Of a stretch of 64,000 nucleotides of DNA, positions 9,435 through 21,349 are shown one piece after another. The position numbers and the translations under genes are program-made. The first letter of the stretch is position 1. Each line of letters begins with the position of its first letter. Below the pieces are notes generated by a model that was not told where the DNA came from, did no database searches, and saw nothing but the letters and a program-made list of their open reading frames with translations. The DNA is from Macrostomum hystrix (Eukaryota; Platyhelminthes; Macrostomidae): positions 26,387,001 to 26,451,000 of the forward strand of contig CATNEN010000038.1 of assembly GCA_950097015.1 (NCBI GenBank). The letters run 5' to 3'.

Positions 9435-12400
9435 ATGTGCCTACCCCAGTGGCGTAGATGGATTCGGCCATTGGTATTTACCCTCTACATTGGCCTGGTA
9501 TTGGCTGCGCTACCGCTGTGCATTATCGAATTGAATAGGAAAGGCTCGCCACCTTTAGTACAGGCCTGGTTCATTGCCGGCCTGTTTGTCATGGTCACAC
9601 TGCCCGTGTCACTGTGGGCCATCTTGGCGCACCTCATCAATTACACTAATCCCAACCTACAGCGGTATATCATTCGCATCCTGTGGATGGTGCCAATCTA
9701 TTCCTTGAATGCCTGGTTCGCTCTGCGCTTCCCGCAGCAGTCAATCTACTTGGACACTATGCGAGAATGCTACGAAGCTTATGTTATACACAATTTCATG
9801 ATGTACCTGCTGTGCTACCTGCGGTCCAGCTATCCGGATTTGGAATTCATGCTGGAGCAGCGAGACCCGGTCAGGCATTTGTTCCCTATCTGCTGCCTAC
9901 CAGCATGGCCTATGGGACGGTAAAGACTACATTTGTTTGAAGGCTACCAGATATCCTACCAGATCCTCGGCTTGCAGACACCACCCTACCAGATCCTCAG
10001 CTTGCAGACACCACCCTACCAGATCCTAAGCTTGCAGACACCACCCTACCAGATCCTAAGCTTGCAGACACCACCCTACCAGATCCTCAGATTCAGACAT
10101 AACCCTACCAGATCCTCAGCTTGCATATACCACCCTACCAGATCCTCAGCTTGCATATACCACCCTACCAGATCCTCAGCTTGCAAACACCACCCTACCA
10201 GATCCTCAGCTTGCATATACCACCCTACCAGATCCTCAGCTTGCAAACACCACCCTACCAGATCCTTAGCTTGCAGACACCACCCTACCAGATCCTCAGC
10301 TGGTATATACCACCCTAACAGATCCTCAGCTTGCAAACACCACCCTACCAGATCCTAAGCTTGCATATACCACCCTACCATATCCTTAGCTTGCAGACAC
10401 CACCCTACCAGATCCTCAGCTGGTATATACCACCCTACTAGATCCTCAGCTTGCATATACCACCCTACCAGATCCTCGGCTTGCAGACACCACCCTACCA
10501 GATCCTCAGCTTGCATATACCACCCTAACAGATCCTCAGCTTGCATATACCACCCTACCAGATCCTCAGCTTGCAAACACCACCCTACCAGATCCTCAGC
10601 TTGCATATACCACCCTAAAAGATCCTCAGCTTGCAAACACCACCCTACCAGATCCTAAGCTTGCAGACACCACCCTACCAGATCCTCAGAGTCAGACATA
10701 ACCCTACCAGATCCTCAGCTTGCATATACCACCCTACCAGATCCTCAGCTGGTATATACCACCCTACCAGATCCTCAGCTGGTATATACCACCCTACCAG
10801 ATCCTCAGCCTTAATTGAAGAAAAATTATGTTATCCGTTCGCAGTTGCTCTCAATCAAACATGAATTTTATAGGCCCTTCCTAGATCGTTGCAAGCACGG
10901 AGTGTTGCAGTACTCAGTCATACGGCCTTTAACTACCGTAGTTACTCTGTAAGTAATCATTTAAATCGCAGATTCATATTAATTAGTTGATAATAATTTT
11001 ACACCTGCGTGCGCCATAATCGCTTTACTTTTCTAGTGTCTGCGAGCTTCTAGGAGTCTACGGCGAGGGCGATTTTCTTAAGTTCAACTCAGCTTTTCCT
11101 TATATCCTATTTGTCAACAATTTGTCCCAAGTGGTATGTGTTAATAACTATTGTTTTTTACTTGAAGTTTTTGCTTTGTTGCTAACACAAGTATAAAAAA
11201 TAATTAAATAAAAATAGTTGATATTGTCTCAAATAGTTGAGACTCGACCTCCTAAATCTCCCACACTTATAGTTTCCGCATTATCTCAAAGTCTCCCACA
11301 CTTATAGTTTCCTCATTATCCCAAAATCTCCCACACTTATAGTTTCTTCATTATCCCAAAATCTGCCACACTTCTAGTTTCCTCATTATCCCAAAATCTG
11401 CCACACTTATAGTTTCCTCATTATCCCAAAATCTGCCACACTTATAGTTTCCTCATTATCCCAAAATCTGCCACACTTATAGTTTCCTCATTATCCCAAA
11501 ATCTCCCACACTTTTAGTTTCCTCATTATCCCAGAGATCTCCCACACTTATAGTTTCCTCATTATCCCAAAATCTCCCAAACTTATAGTTTCCTCATTAT
11601 CCCAAAATCTCCCAAACTTATAGTTTTCTCATTACCCCAAAATCTGCCACACTTCTAGTTTCCTCATTATCCCAAAATCTGCCACACTTCTAGTTTCCTC
11701 ATTATCCCAAAATCTGCCACACTTCTAGTTTCCTCATTATCCCAAAATCTGCCACACTTATAGTTTCCTCATTATCCCAAAATCTGCCACACTTATAGTT
11801 TCCTCATTATCCCAAAATCTCCCAAACTTATAGTTTCCTCATTATCCCAGAGATCTCCCACACTTATAGTTTCCTCATTATCCCAAAATCTCCCAAACTT
11901 ATAGTTTCCTCATTATCCCAAAATCTCCCAAACTTATAGTTTTCTCATTACCCCAAAATCTCCCAAACTTATAGTTTCCTCATTATCCCAGAGATCTCCC
12001 AAACTTATAGTTTCCTCATTATCCCAAAATCTCCCAAACTTATAGTTTCCTCATTATCCCAGAGATCTCCCAAACTTATAGTTTCCTCATTATCCCAAAA
12101 TCTCCCAAGCTTATAGTTTCCTCATTATCCCAGAGATCTCCCACACTTATAGTTTCCTCATTATCCCAAAATCTCCCACACTTATAGTTTCCTCATTACC
12201 CCAAAATCTCCCACACTTATAGTTTCCTCATTATCCTAAAATGACCAAACTTATAGTTTCCTCATTACCCCAAAATCTCCCACCCTTTTCCCACACCTTC
12301 CAGTGGGCCATGTACTGCCTAATCCTATTCTACAAGTGCTGCAGACGCGAACTGACCCCAATGCAACCTGTGGCCAAATTTCTGTGCGTCAAATTTGTCG

Positions 12401-12903
12401 TGTTCCTATCATTCTGGCAGTCAATTGCCATTGCTGTGTTGGCTTCGACTGGTGTCATCAGTCGGGTGGAAGCCTGGAAGCTAGAAGATCCCAAGTCTGT
12501 AGCCCGCGGCCTCCAAGACTTCGCCATCTGTCTGGAAATGTTCCTTGCCGCACTGGCGCACTATTTTTCATTTTCTCACAAACCGTTTGCGGACTCCGAT
12601 GCGACTAGTCAGAATTGTTGTCGCTCATTTCTCAGCATGTGGGACGTGTCAGATGTTGGTCAGGACTTTGTTGAACACATTAGCCACGTATCTAACAGTG
12701 TGCGATCTACTTTGCCTAGTAGGCGCAGCGCTGGCACTCTCGTCAATTCCGGATCGGAACGTCGGCCACTATTGGACATGATCGGCGAAGATTGTCCACC
12801 GGGCGAAGATTCGAATGTCACGGTTGATCCGTGCGTGGAGGCCGCGGAGGATTATCCCGATGCCAATAGTCAGGACAATAGGAATCGGATTGTAAAAACA
12901 TAA
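9435..12903 (+). CDS. TMEM184-family membrane protein (OST-alpha/DUF300), 4 exons, complete
   Basis: Exons are 9435-9919, 10874-10948, 11037-11133 and 12304-12903. All junctions are GT-AG and in phase, giving 418 residues, close to vertebrate TMEM184 proteins. The family signature is clear: HLINYTNPNLQRYIIRILWM and ECYEAYVIHNFMMYL in exon 1, GVLQYSVIRPLTT in exon 2, CELLGVYGEGDF in exon 3, and WAMYCLILFYK, QPVAKFLCVKFVVFLSFWQ and GLQDFAICLEMFLAALAHY in exon 4. About seven TM helices are expected. The soluble, acidic C-terminal tail (from about residue 330) is poorly conserved. The family is a relative of organic solute transporter alpha; its cellular role is poorly defined. Introns 1 and 3 are filled with unrelated minisatellites, while intron 2 is only 88 bp. 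Confidence 0.95.
9947..10812 (+). repeat. 30-bp minisatellite in TMEM184 intron 1
   Basis: About 28 copies of a 30-bp unit built on CTACCAGATCCTCAGCTTGC followed by a variable trinucleotide block (CAGACAC, CATATAC or CAAACAC). Variants such as GGTATATAC recur in blocks, showing higher-order duplication. The array fills nearly the whole intron. Because the unit is divisible by three it gives spurious ORFs on both strands. Confidence 0.97.
11255..12300 (+). repeat. 35-bp minisatellite in TMEM184 intron 3
   Basis: About 30 copies of a 35-bp unit containing CACACTTATAGTTTCCTCAT and TATCCCAAAATCTCC. The last degenerate copy grades directly into the polypyrimidine tract and acceptor of exon 4 (12301-12303), so the array extends to the splice site. 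Confidence 0.97.
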
Positions 12904-12929
12904 AGTTTCATTTGTGACTGTTGGTTTTT

Positions 12930-13625
12930 TTTTAATTCTTGGGCGCGATTCTGGTAGATTCTTAGGGGTAAGAATTTAGTAGATACTTAAGGTGAGATTT
13001 TGATAGATTCTTAGGGGTGAGACTTAGATTCTTAATTGAGATTTTTAATAGATTCTTAATAGATTCTCAGGGGTGAGATTTAGATAGATTCTTAGGGGTA
13101 ATATTTTTCATAGATTCTTAGTGTGAGATTTTTATCGATTCTTAGGGTAAGATTTGGATAGATTCTTAGGGTGAGATTTTGATAGATTCTTAGGGTGAGA
13201 TTTTGATAGATTCTTAGGGTGAGACTTTAGTATATTCTTAAGGTGAGATTTTTATAGACTCATAATAGAGAATTTAGTAGATTCTCACCTATGGTGAGAT
13301 TTTTATACATTTTTAGGATGAGATTTTGATAAATTCCTTGGTTGAGATTTTGATGGATTCTTAGGTTGAGATTTTGATAGGTTCTTAGGGTGAGATTTTG
13401 ATCGGTTCTTAGGGGTGAGATTTTCATAGATTCTTAGAGGTGAGATTTGATAGATTCTTGATAATTTGCGGGTGAGACTTAGATTCTTAGGGTAAGATTT
13501 TGATCGATTCTTAGGGGTGGTACTTATACTCTTAGGTGAGAATTTTAAAGATTCTTAGGATGAGATTTTGATAGATTCTTAGGGGTGAGATTTGATAGAT
13601 TATTTAGGGCTGAGATTTTGTTTTG
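12930..13625 (+). repeat. 24-25-bp minisatellite downstream of TMEM184
   Basis: Degenerate tandem copies built on GATTCTTAGGGGTGAGATTT, with many single-base indels. They start about 30 bp after the TMEM184 stop codon, so the 3' UTR may include them. The unit shares the GGTGAGATTTTGATA core with the arrays at 16.5 and 19.3 kb. Confidence 0.93.
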
Positions 13626-13980
13626 TAAATTCTTTACAAATTCAATTCTGGCAAGCGTCTACTCAAGTGTAATTGCAATTGCATGCTTGTTTAATATTCC
13701 TCACTTCCATTTCAGTTCCAGTTATTCTCTTATGTTTATATATGCAAATATAAACAATTTGTAGTGCTGTTTTAGTGATTATATGGATCGGTGGTTTCTG
13801 TATTCTTACAATCAGTGAATCATGTGTGTTAGAGAATCTCAATCAGTCAGCCAATCAGTGTTTCAAAATTATGCTGCGTTTTTAATGGCCAAATTTTTAT
13901 AAATATTTTCTATTTTTCTGTTTTGTTTTAGTTTTTTAAAGTTTTCAGAATATCCGCTTTGGAAAGTCGGGTATGCAGGG
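13626..13980. other. AT-rich spacer
   Basis: No gene, RNA or repeat array was seen; short AT-rich sequence between two minisatellites. Confidence 0.5.
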
Positions 13981-13984
13981 CGAG

Positions 13985-14590
13985 TGATCAGAAATCTAGA
14001 GTGGGTAGTAGAAAAAGTAGAGTAGATAAATCGAAAAAGTAGAGTGGGTAGTCGGAAAAGCAGAGTGGTTTGTCGGAATAGTAGAGTGGTTTGTCGGAAT
14101 AGTAGAGTGGTTTGTCGGAATAGTAGAATGGTTTGTCGGAATAGTAGAGTGGGTAGTCGGAAAAGTAGAGTGGGTAGTCGGATAAGTAGAGTGGGCAGTC
14201 GGGAAAGTAGAGTGGGTAGTAGGAAAAGTAGAGTAGTTAAATCGAAAAAGTAGAGTGCGTAGTCGGAAAAGCAGAGTATTTTGTCGGGAAGGTAGAGTGG
14301 GTAGTCGGAAAAGTAGAGTGGGTAGTAGGAAAAGTAGAGTGGGTAGTCGGAAAAGTAGAGTGGGTAGTAGGAAAAGTAGAGTGAATAGTAGTAAAAGTAG
14401 AGTAGTTAAATCGAAAAAGTAGAGTGGGTAGTCGGAAAAGTAGAGTGGGTAGTCGGAAAAGTAGAGTGGGTAGTAGGAAAAGTAGAGTAGCTAAATCTAA
14501 AAAGTAGAGTGGGTAGTCGGAAAAGTAGAGTGGGTAGTCGGAATAGTAGAGTGGGTAGTCGGCAAAGTAGAGTTGGTAGTCGGTTGTGTA
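13985..14590 (+). repeat. 20-21-bp minisatellite
   Basis: About 28 copies built on AGTAGAGTGGGTAGTCGGAA, with sub-variants (TTAAATCGAAAA, TGGTTTGTCGG) occurring in blocks. Intergenic. Confidence 0.95.
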
Positions 14591-14999
14591 CCCAGCAAGG
14601 CTGCTTGTTTTTTCTTTTAAACGCAGTCATTTTTTAACTTCGAGCTACTGAAAATTAATAGTTGATTCTATTATCATTTTGCAGCTTATTAATTGCTCTA
14701 TTCTTTACCTTGTTGTCTTCCTGTAGCCATGTCATTCCAATTGTCACAAGTACTGAATAACGTAATGAAACACTTCTATTTCGCTATAATATGTAATTTT
14801 ATCTATGTGCAGGTGTATTATTACTAACGTGTAAATAAAATACATTACGAGAATACAACTGAGTTTTGCTATTCACAAAAGCCTATTTGAAAACTACGCA
14901 CAATTATAAATAAATATATTTTCTTTTGATGTCAATATTCTAGTTGCCATTGTCCTTCAACTCTGGATTTGAATTGCTTTTTTAGTTCTTTTATTTCTA
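14591..14999. other. AT-rich spacer
   Basis: Unique AT-rich sequence; no gene-like feature seen. Confidence 0.5.
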
Positions 15000-15900
15000 C
15001 ACCCGCTTTGCCTACCCTTTAACTATCTACTTAGTCCACCATTTAGATCACTTAGTCCAACTTTTTAGACTACTAGTTAATCTAATTTTTTAACTTTTTA
15101 TTCCGCTTTTTAGACTACTTATTTATCTACATTTTGAACTACTTAATCTACCTTTCTAACTACTTAATAATCTACATTTTGAACTACTTAATCTACCTTT
15201 CTAACTACTTAATCTACCTTTCTAACTACTTAATCTACCTTTCTAACTACTTAATCTACCTTTCTAACTACTTAATCTACCTTTCTAACTACTTAATCTA
15301 CCTTTCTAGACTACTTAATCTACCTTTCTAACTACTTAATCTACCTTTCTAACTACTTAATCTACCTTTCTAACTACTTAATCTACCTTTCTAACTACTT
15401 AATCTACCTTTCTAACTACTTAATCTACCTTTCTAGACTACTAATTAATCTACCTTTCTAAACTACTAATTAATCTACCTTTCTAAACTACTAATTAATC
15501 TACCTTTCTAAACTACTAATTAATCTACCTTTCTAAACGACTAATTAATCTACCTTTCTAACTACTTAATCTACCTTTCTAACTACTTAATCTACCTTTC
15601 TAGACTACTAATTAATCTACCTTTCTAAACTACTAATTAATCTACCTTTCTAAACTACTAATTAATCTACCTTTCTAAACTACTAATTAATCTACCTTTC
15701 TAAACGACTAATTAATCTACCTTTCTAACTACTTAATCTACCTTTCTAACTACTTAATCTACCTTTCTAGACTACTAATTAATCTACCTTTCCAAACGAC
15801 TAATTAATCTACCTTTCTAACTACTTTGTCTACATTTCCAAATGCCATAAAGTGGTCTACCATATAGACCACTTTATTTACCTTTCTATATAGATTTCAT
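15000..15900 (+). repeat. 21/25-bp minisatellite, CTACTTAATCTACCTTTCTAA type
   Basis: Two unit lengths (CTACTTAATCTACCTTTCTA and an AATTAATCTACCTTTCTAAA variant) alternate in blocks. One block of 25-bp units near 15430-15560 recurs almost unchanged near 15600-15720, a clear higher-order duplication. It ends about 160 bp before the ATG of the next gene. Confidence 0.95.
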
Positions 15901-16060
15901 CTACTTAGTCTACCTGCTTAATATCGCATTGATATATTATGACGTTGAAAGTTAAATTATGGTACTATTGAATCTGAATTGAATATTTTACTGACTTCCT
16001 CTTCAAATAAACATTACAGATAATTATAAGTAATAAAAAAGTAAAGAATCAATCAGCAGA

Positions 16061-18747
16061 ATGCTAATCTCCAAGCCAGAGGACGAACTCAACAACGACA
16101 ACAGCAGCTACGATGGATCATTCAACAATCTGCCTAGAGCGGCATTGTCGTCTTATCGGCAGCAGCAGCAGCAGCAGCAGAGTGAGAACCAACAGTCGGA
16201 TAGTATGAGAAATCTTCTAATAGTTGAGTCGGCTGGTAGATCGACTATGTTTCTGATTGAAGCCGTCATCACCAGCATAGTAGCCGCTTGCCTGCTGATA
16301 CTATCCATGGCTGTCATCATTGTACTGCCGCTAATGTACTCGGATGCTGACGAACGCTATCCAATCAGCATCGACCTGCACAATTGCGGCGCCTACGGCC
16401 TTTGGCTGCCGTTTCTAGCCGTCGCTTGGGGCACACTGATGCTTAAAGCCTTCAAGACTGGCGTTATTCGATATGTGAGTTTATCTCGGGGTGAGATTTT
16501 GATATCCTCATTCTCAAAGGGAGAGATTTTGATATCCTCATTCTCAAAGGGAGAGATTTTGATATCCTCATTCTCAAAGGGTGAGATTTTGATATCCTCA
16601 TTCTCAAATGGTGAGATTTTGATATCCTCATTCTCAAAGGGTGAGAATTTGATATCCTCATTCTCAAATGGTGAGATTTTGATATCCTCATTCTCAAATG
16701 GTGAGATTTTGATATAATCGTACTCTTAAGGTGAGATTTTGATATCCTCATTCTCAAAGGGTGAGATTTTGATATAATCGTTCTCTTAAGGTGAGATTTT
16801 GATATCCTCATTCTCAAAGGGTGGGATTTTGATATCCTCATTCTCAAATGGTGAGATTTTGATATAATCGTTCTCTTAAGGTGAGATTTTGATATAATCG
16901 TACTCTTAAGGTGAGATTTTGATATCCTCATTCTCAAATGGTGAGATTTTAATATAATCGTTCTCTTAAGGTGAGATATCCTCATTCTCAAAGGGTGAGA
17001 TTTTGATATCCTCATTCTCAAAGGATGAGATTTTGTTATCCCTATTCTCAAAAGGTGAGATTTTGATCTCCTGATTCTATATGAAATGATATTTTGATAT
17101 TCTCATTTACTTTGTGTAAGATACTCTCATAGTTGAGTCGGCCGGTACTATCCACAGTGAGATTAAGATTTAGAGTCGGTTGAGAATTTAATGCACTCAT
17201 TCTCTCAGAGTGAGATTTTGATGACTTTATTATTATTGTCACATTCTTTCTCTTATTATTTCTCGTTGTTGAAAACTGCAGCTGTCCTTCTTTATTTGCC
17301 ATCGGTCTTGGAAAAAACGAATTGTCCTTGGTTTCGTTGGGCAGGACTTGAAGGTAGGTCTTAATGAGTTCATACTGACCGCCATAGATTCTCGCTTGCT
17401 TTGGGTTGAAACCTTTGGCCTTGACTGGATTGGCACTCTGGTTCTTGGTTCTGAGGTTAGGTAGCTCGTAATACTTCTTGCCGTCGCCGTCTTCTTTTTC
17501 TACGAGTATGTCTCTCTGACGAAGGTGTTGGAGCTCCCTTGACCGCGCTCTCCCAAGACATACAATAAAGTGTAAATCACTTCATCCTGTAGTCGTTCTC
17601 CAGTCGAGCGATCAAAGTAACTGGACAACTTGGTTAGATCGGTGCGCTCTATCGGTTCGTAACGCTTCACGCTCCCGCCTTTAGAATGAAAATCCCGCAC
17701 CTTAACTCGAAGCATGCGATTGGCAGTAGCAAAGTTAGGATCATCGACGATGTTGAGTTCACGCTTGATAATGAAGTGAAAAAATCGCTGGATGCCGGCC
17801 CGAATGCAGACCAAGCTAGATGGCGAGTACGACTCTCCATTCGGTTTAGAAAGCCGAAAGTAGTAGAACCGCAGGTGCTCGTTGAGGCTACTGGGCTCCA
17901 TTGTTTTGAGACTTTCAACAGGATGACCCAAGTCACTCATGTAGCTGGCAAACGCTTTGCCATAAAGGAAAATTTGCTCCTTGGTCGATCTTGGTAGAGA
18001 ATCCACCTCGGCCTTGTCCATGACATCAGTAGCAACAGAAGCTCCATCCTCTTCACATTCCGGCAGATCGACACCAAGCAGTTCATCGTCAGATCGTGAA
18101 TGATCGGTAATGAAGTTAATAAAGTCCTCCAGCTGATTGTCATCTCGGTGATTGTTACTGCTCAGCTCCGCAATGAATGAAAAACTGAGAAGTCTTCGCT
18201 GTAACTTCGAACATTTAAGACCAAAGTTTCTGACGAATTACCATAGACGGTATCTAAATTTAGTCATGCATTATCAACCGTTTGATAATGAAAGATTATT
18301 AAACGCCTATTTTGTGTAGAAATCATGAGACAATAATATTGTGTCTATGGTTTTAGGCTTTGATAATGCTCAGATGACACTCGTGGCTTCGCCACTCGTG
18401 ACTTTGAGCATTATCAAAGCCTAAAACCATAGACACAACTAACCATTGTCTATCAAACATTTTGTTTAACAGTTCTTGTTTATAGCAGTCTTCGATAGTC
18501 ACCCAGCTTTTGTTTAGCACATTACATAATTTCCACTCTAAAAAAACAACTTTCAGTTCAACATGTTCTACTGCACGTGCGCACTCACCACTCTCTGCTG
18601 CGGCTGCGTGGTCGTCTTGCGCTGCTTCTACTATGCCAAAGCCTGGTACCTGCCGCTTATCAGCCAGCCTAACTTGGTGAGGCTGTCTGTCTGTCCTGTC
18701 TGTCTGCCTGTCTGTCTGTCTGTCCTGTCTGTCTGTCTGTCTGCCTA

Positions 18748-18794
<47 letters not shown>

Positions 18795-18819
18795 GCCTGT
18801 CTGCCTGTCTGTCTGCCTC

Positions 18820-18873
<54 letters not shown>

Positions 18874-19191
18874 GGTCTGTCTGCCTGTCTGTCTGTCTGC
18901 CTGTCTGTCTATCTGTCTGCCTGCCTGTCTGTCTGTCTGCCTGTCTGTCTGCCTGTCTGTCTGTCTGTCTGTCGGTCTGTCTGCCTGTCTGTCTGTCTGT
19001 CTAACCAATCCACCCCAATATTGCAGAACTCGAAGCGCCAGTTCGCCATTCAAATCGCCTGCGACAGCCTGTGCTCTGTGCTGCTGCTGGAAGGCTGCGC
19101 TCTCCTAGTTGTCTATGCCCGACTGTTCCATCGGCACTGCTGGCTGGCGGACACCCGGCAGAGGCAGGCGAGCAGAAACCTGACCGTTTGA
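16061..19191 (+). CDS. unrecognised four-TM membrane protein, 3 exons
   Basis: Exons are 16061-16474, 18557-18676 and 19027-19191, all phase 0 with GT-AG junctions, giving 232 residues. The N-terminus is hydrophilic and carries a poly-Gln tract from a CAG run. Four hydrophobic segments follow at about residues 68-97, 108-130, 140-165 and 196-222, the last two from exons 2 and 3. Exon 2 is very Cys-rich ([19 protein letters not shown]). The short C-terminus is basic. The layout resembles small tetraspan proteins, but I see no tetraspanin, claudin or MS4A signature and do not assign a function. A 3' splice site (ATTACAG, about 16013-16019) lies 40 bp before the ATG and suggests an upstream or trans-spliced leader. 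Intron 1 holds a minisatellite plus an antisense recombinase relic; intron 2 is a CTGT array. Confidence 0.75.
16485..17090 (+). repeat. 30-bp minisatellite in intron 1 of the four-TM gene
   Basis: About 20 copies built on GGTGAGATTTTGATATCCTC plus ATTCTCAAA. It begins within 15 bp of the exon 1 donor (GTGAGTTTATC), and the unit itself starts with a donor-like GGTGAGA. A second variant (ATAATCGTTCTCTTAA) is interspersed. Its downstream end runs into the remnant recombinase ORF. Confidence 0.96.
17270..18236 (-). pseudogene. broken tyrosine recombinase ORF (Crypton/KIAA1958-like)
   Basis: The minus-strand frame is open from about 18236 and has an ATG at 18021. It has the look of the core-binding half of eukaryotic tyrosine recombinases of the KIAA1958/DUF3504 type: [35 protein letters not shown], and [22 protein letters not shown] frameshift near 17540-17570 moves the first catalytic-Arg box ([12 protein letters not shown]) into another frame. 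That frame then runs through [20 protein letters not shown] and on into minisatellite DNA. The C-terminal catalytic H-x-x-R and Tyr are absent. It lies antisense within intron 1 of the four-TM gene. I read it as a truncated transposon gene; a domesticated multi-exon gene is possible but less likely. Confidence 0.65.
18269..18290. repeat. short hairpin with TTGATAATG arms
   Basis: Perfect 9-bp inverted repeat CATTATCAA / TTGATAATG with a 4-base loop. The same TTGATAATG string is part of both arms of the large hairpin 50 bp further on. Confidence 0.7.
18339..18438. repeat. 100-bp hairpin with perfect 34-bp arms
   Basis: The arms at 18339-18372 and 18405-18438 are perfect reverse complements over 34 bp (starting TTGTGTCTATGG, ending AATGCTCA). 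The loop carries two direct copies of CACTCGTG around a smaller stem GTGGC-TTC-GCCAC. It lies about 100 bp beyond the 5' end of the recombinase ORF, so it may be an end of that element or an independent palindromic element. Confidence 0.9.
18681..19010 (+). repeat. CTGT/CTGC microsatellite filling intron 2 of the four-TM gene
   Basis: Tetranucleotide array of CTGT with CTGC interruptions. It starts 4-5 bp after the donor GTGAGG and stops about 15 bp before the acceptor. It creates meaningless Cys/Leu/Ser ORFs. Confidence 0.97.
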
Positions 19192-19304
19192 AAATGAGAA
19201 CATGCACGTGATTCTCATTTCATGACGGCAATTAATTTTTTTTTCAAATTTTTTTGTTTTTTGTTTCTTTAATAGAACGATCTTCAATGGGAACTTAAGA
19301 AGTA

Positions 19305-20640
19305 CCAGAGGTGAGATTTTGATACTTCTTAAGGTGAGAGTTTGATACTTTTAGGGGTGAGATTTTGATCCTTCTAGGGGTGGGATTTTGATCCTTCTAG
19401 GAGTGGGATTTTGATACTTCTAGGGGTGGGATTTTGATCCTTCTAGGGGTGGGATTTTGATACTTCTAGGGCCGAGATTTTGATCCTTTTAGGGGTGGGA
19501 TTTTGATACTTCTAGGGCCGAGATTTTGATCCTTTTAGGGGTGGGATTTTGATACTTCTAGGGCCAAGATTTTGATCCTTCTAGGGGTGGGATTTTTGAT
19601 ACTTCTAGGGGTGGGATTTTTGATACTTCTAGGGCCGAGATTTTGATCTTTCTAGGGGTGGGATTTTGATCCTTCTAGGGGTGAGATTTTGATCCTTCTA
19701 GGGGTGAGATTTTGATCCTTCTAGGGTGAGATTTTGATCCTTCTAGGGGTGAGATTTTGATACTTCTAGGGGTGAGATTTTGATCCTTCTAGGGGTGAGA
19801 TTTTGATCCTTCTAGGGGTGGGATTTTGATCCTTCTAGGGGTGAGATTTTGATACTTCTAGGGGTGAGATTTTGATACTTCTAGGGCCGAGATTTTGATC
19901 TTTCTAGGGGTGGGATTTTGATCCTTCTAGGGGTGAGATTTTGATCCTTATAGGGGTGAGATTTTGATACTTCTAGGGCCGAGATTTTGATCTTTCTAGG
20001 GGTGAGATTTTGATACTTCTAGGGGTGAGATTTTGATCCTTCTAGGGTGAGATTTTGATCCTTCTAGGGTGAGATTTTGATACTTCTAGGGGTGGGATTT
20101 TGATACTTCTAGGGTTGGGATTTTGATCCTTCTAGGGGTGGAATTTTGATCTTTCTAGGGGTGGGATTTTGATCCTTCTAGGGGTGAGATTTTGATACTT
20201 CTAGGGGTGAGATTTTGATACTTCTAGGGCCGAGATTTTGATCTTTCTAGGGGTGGGATTTTGATCCTTCTAGGGGTGAGATTTTGATCCTTATAGGGGT
20301 GAGATTTTGATACTTCTAGGGCCGAGATTTTGATCTTTCTAGGGGTGAGATTTTGATACTTCTAGGGGTGAGATTTTGATCCTTCTAGGGTGAGATTTTG
20401 ATCCTTCTAGTGGTGAGATTTTGATCCTTCTAGGGGTGGGATTTTGATACTTCCAGGGGTGGGATTTTGATACTTCCAGGGGTGAGATTTTGATACTTCC
20501 AGGGGTGGGATTTTGATACTTCTTAAGGTTCGATTTTGATTCTTATAGAGGTGAGATTTTTGACTATTTTATGTTAGAATCTTAGACACCTTGAGGTGAG
20601 ATTTTTAGAGTCGTGGATGTGAGATTTTGAGATGTGAAAA
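19305..20640 (+). repeat. 22-23-bp minisatellite, GGTGAGATTTTGATACTTCTA type
   Basis: About 55 copies of units such as GGGGTGAGATTTTGATCCTT plus CTA. Blocks with GGGCCGAGATTTTGATC variants recur in the same order (for example near 19850-20000 and 20190-20350), indicating segmental duplication within the array. It lies about 115 bp after the stop of the four-TM gene. Confidence 0.97.
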
Positions 20641-21340
20641 AGATGTGATATTTTCAGATTTATTCGCTGCTAATTTTTTTGTCATTCGCAAATTTCAGAT
20701 TTTTTCCTAAATGTATCCTATTGTAAACATTTTGAATTATATACATTTTCGTGCATACAAGTCGCGTATAATTTTCTGTCAGACACTTTTTTATCCTGGG
20801 TTGTGTTTGAATACATTAGACTCGCTGTGTGAGTGTTTATTTTGAGTTTTTTTATTAGCTACTGGGCTAGCTTCATTTTTATCATAAATTGTGCCACTTG
20901 TTTTGCTTTTTGCAATTTACCCAAACGCATATTTATATCCGCATTACTCTACTTACTGTCCAAATTGCAGTAGTATGTCAAAAATAATTTCGGTTTGGTC
21001 GGAGTAGTGATTTGTTTATAATGATTTTTTGCATTTTTGAGTCTGTCTTTTTTTTCTCAGGCAAATTTTGCTGTGGAATCTGTTTGTGAATATAATTTTT
21101 TTATTACTGATCTTCCATTCAATGAAGCTTAATTACTTTAATATATGATTAATTATTGCCAAACTGTGCCATGCAGACTATTAATTTTCGTTTAACTACC
21201 TTCGTCTCCACTGATTGTGATTATAAATAACTAATGTACTGCTTCAATAGTTTATATTTGCACAAAAATAGTGATATTTGATAATGATATTTTATTACAC
21301 TATCTTTCATATTTTATCTTTATCCGAATCTACACTTTTT
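20641..21340. other. AT-rich intergenic DNA
   Basis: Unique AT-rich sequence between two arrays; no gene-like feature. It may contain the promoter of the GGTase-I beta gene, but I see no clear core element. Confidence 0.45.
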
Positions 21341-21349
21341 TTATGTAGG

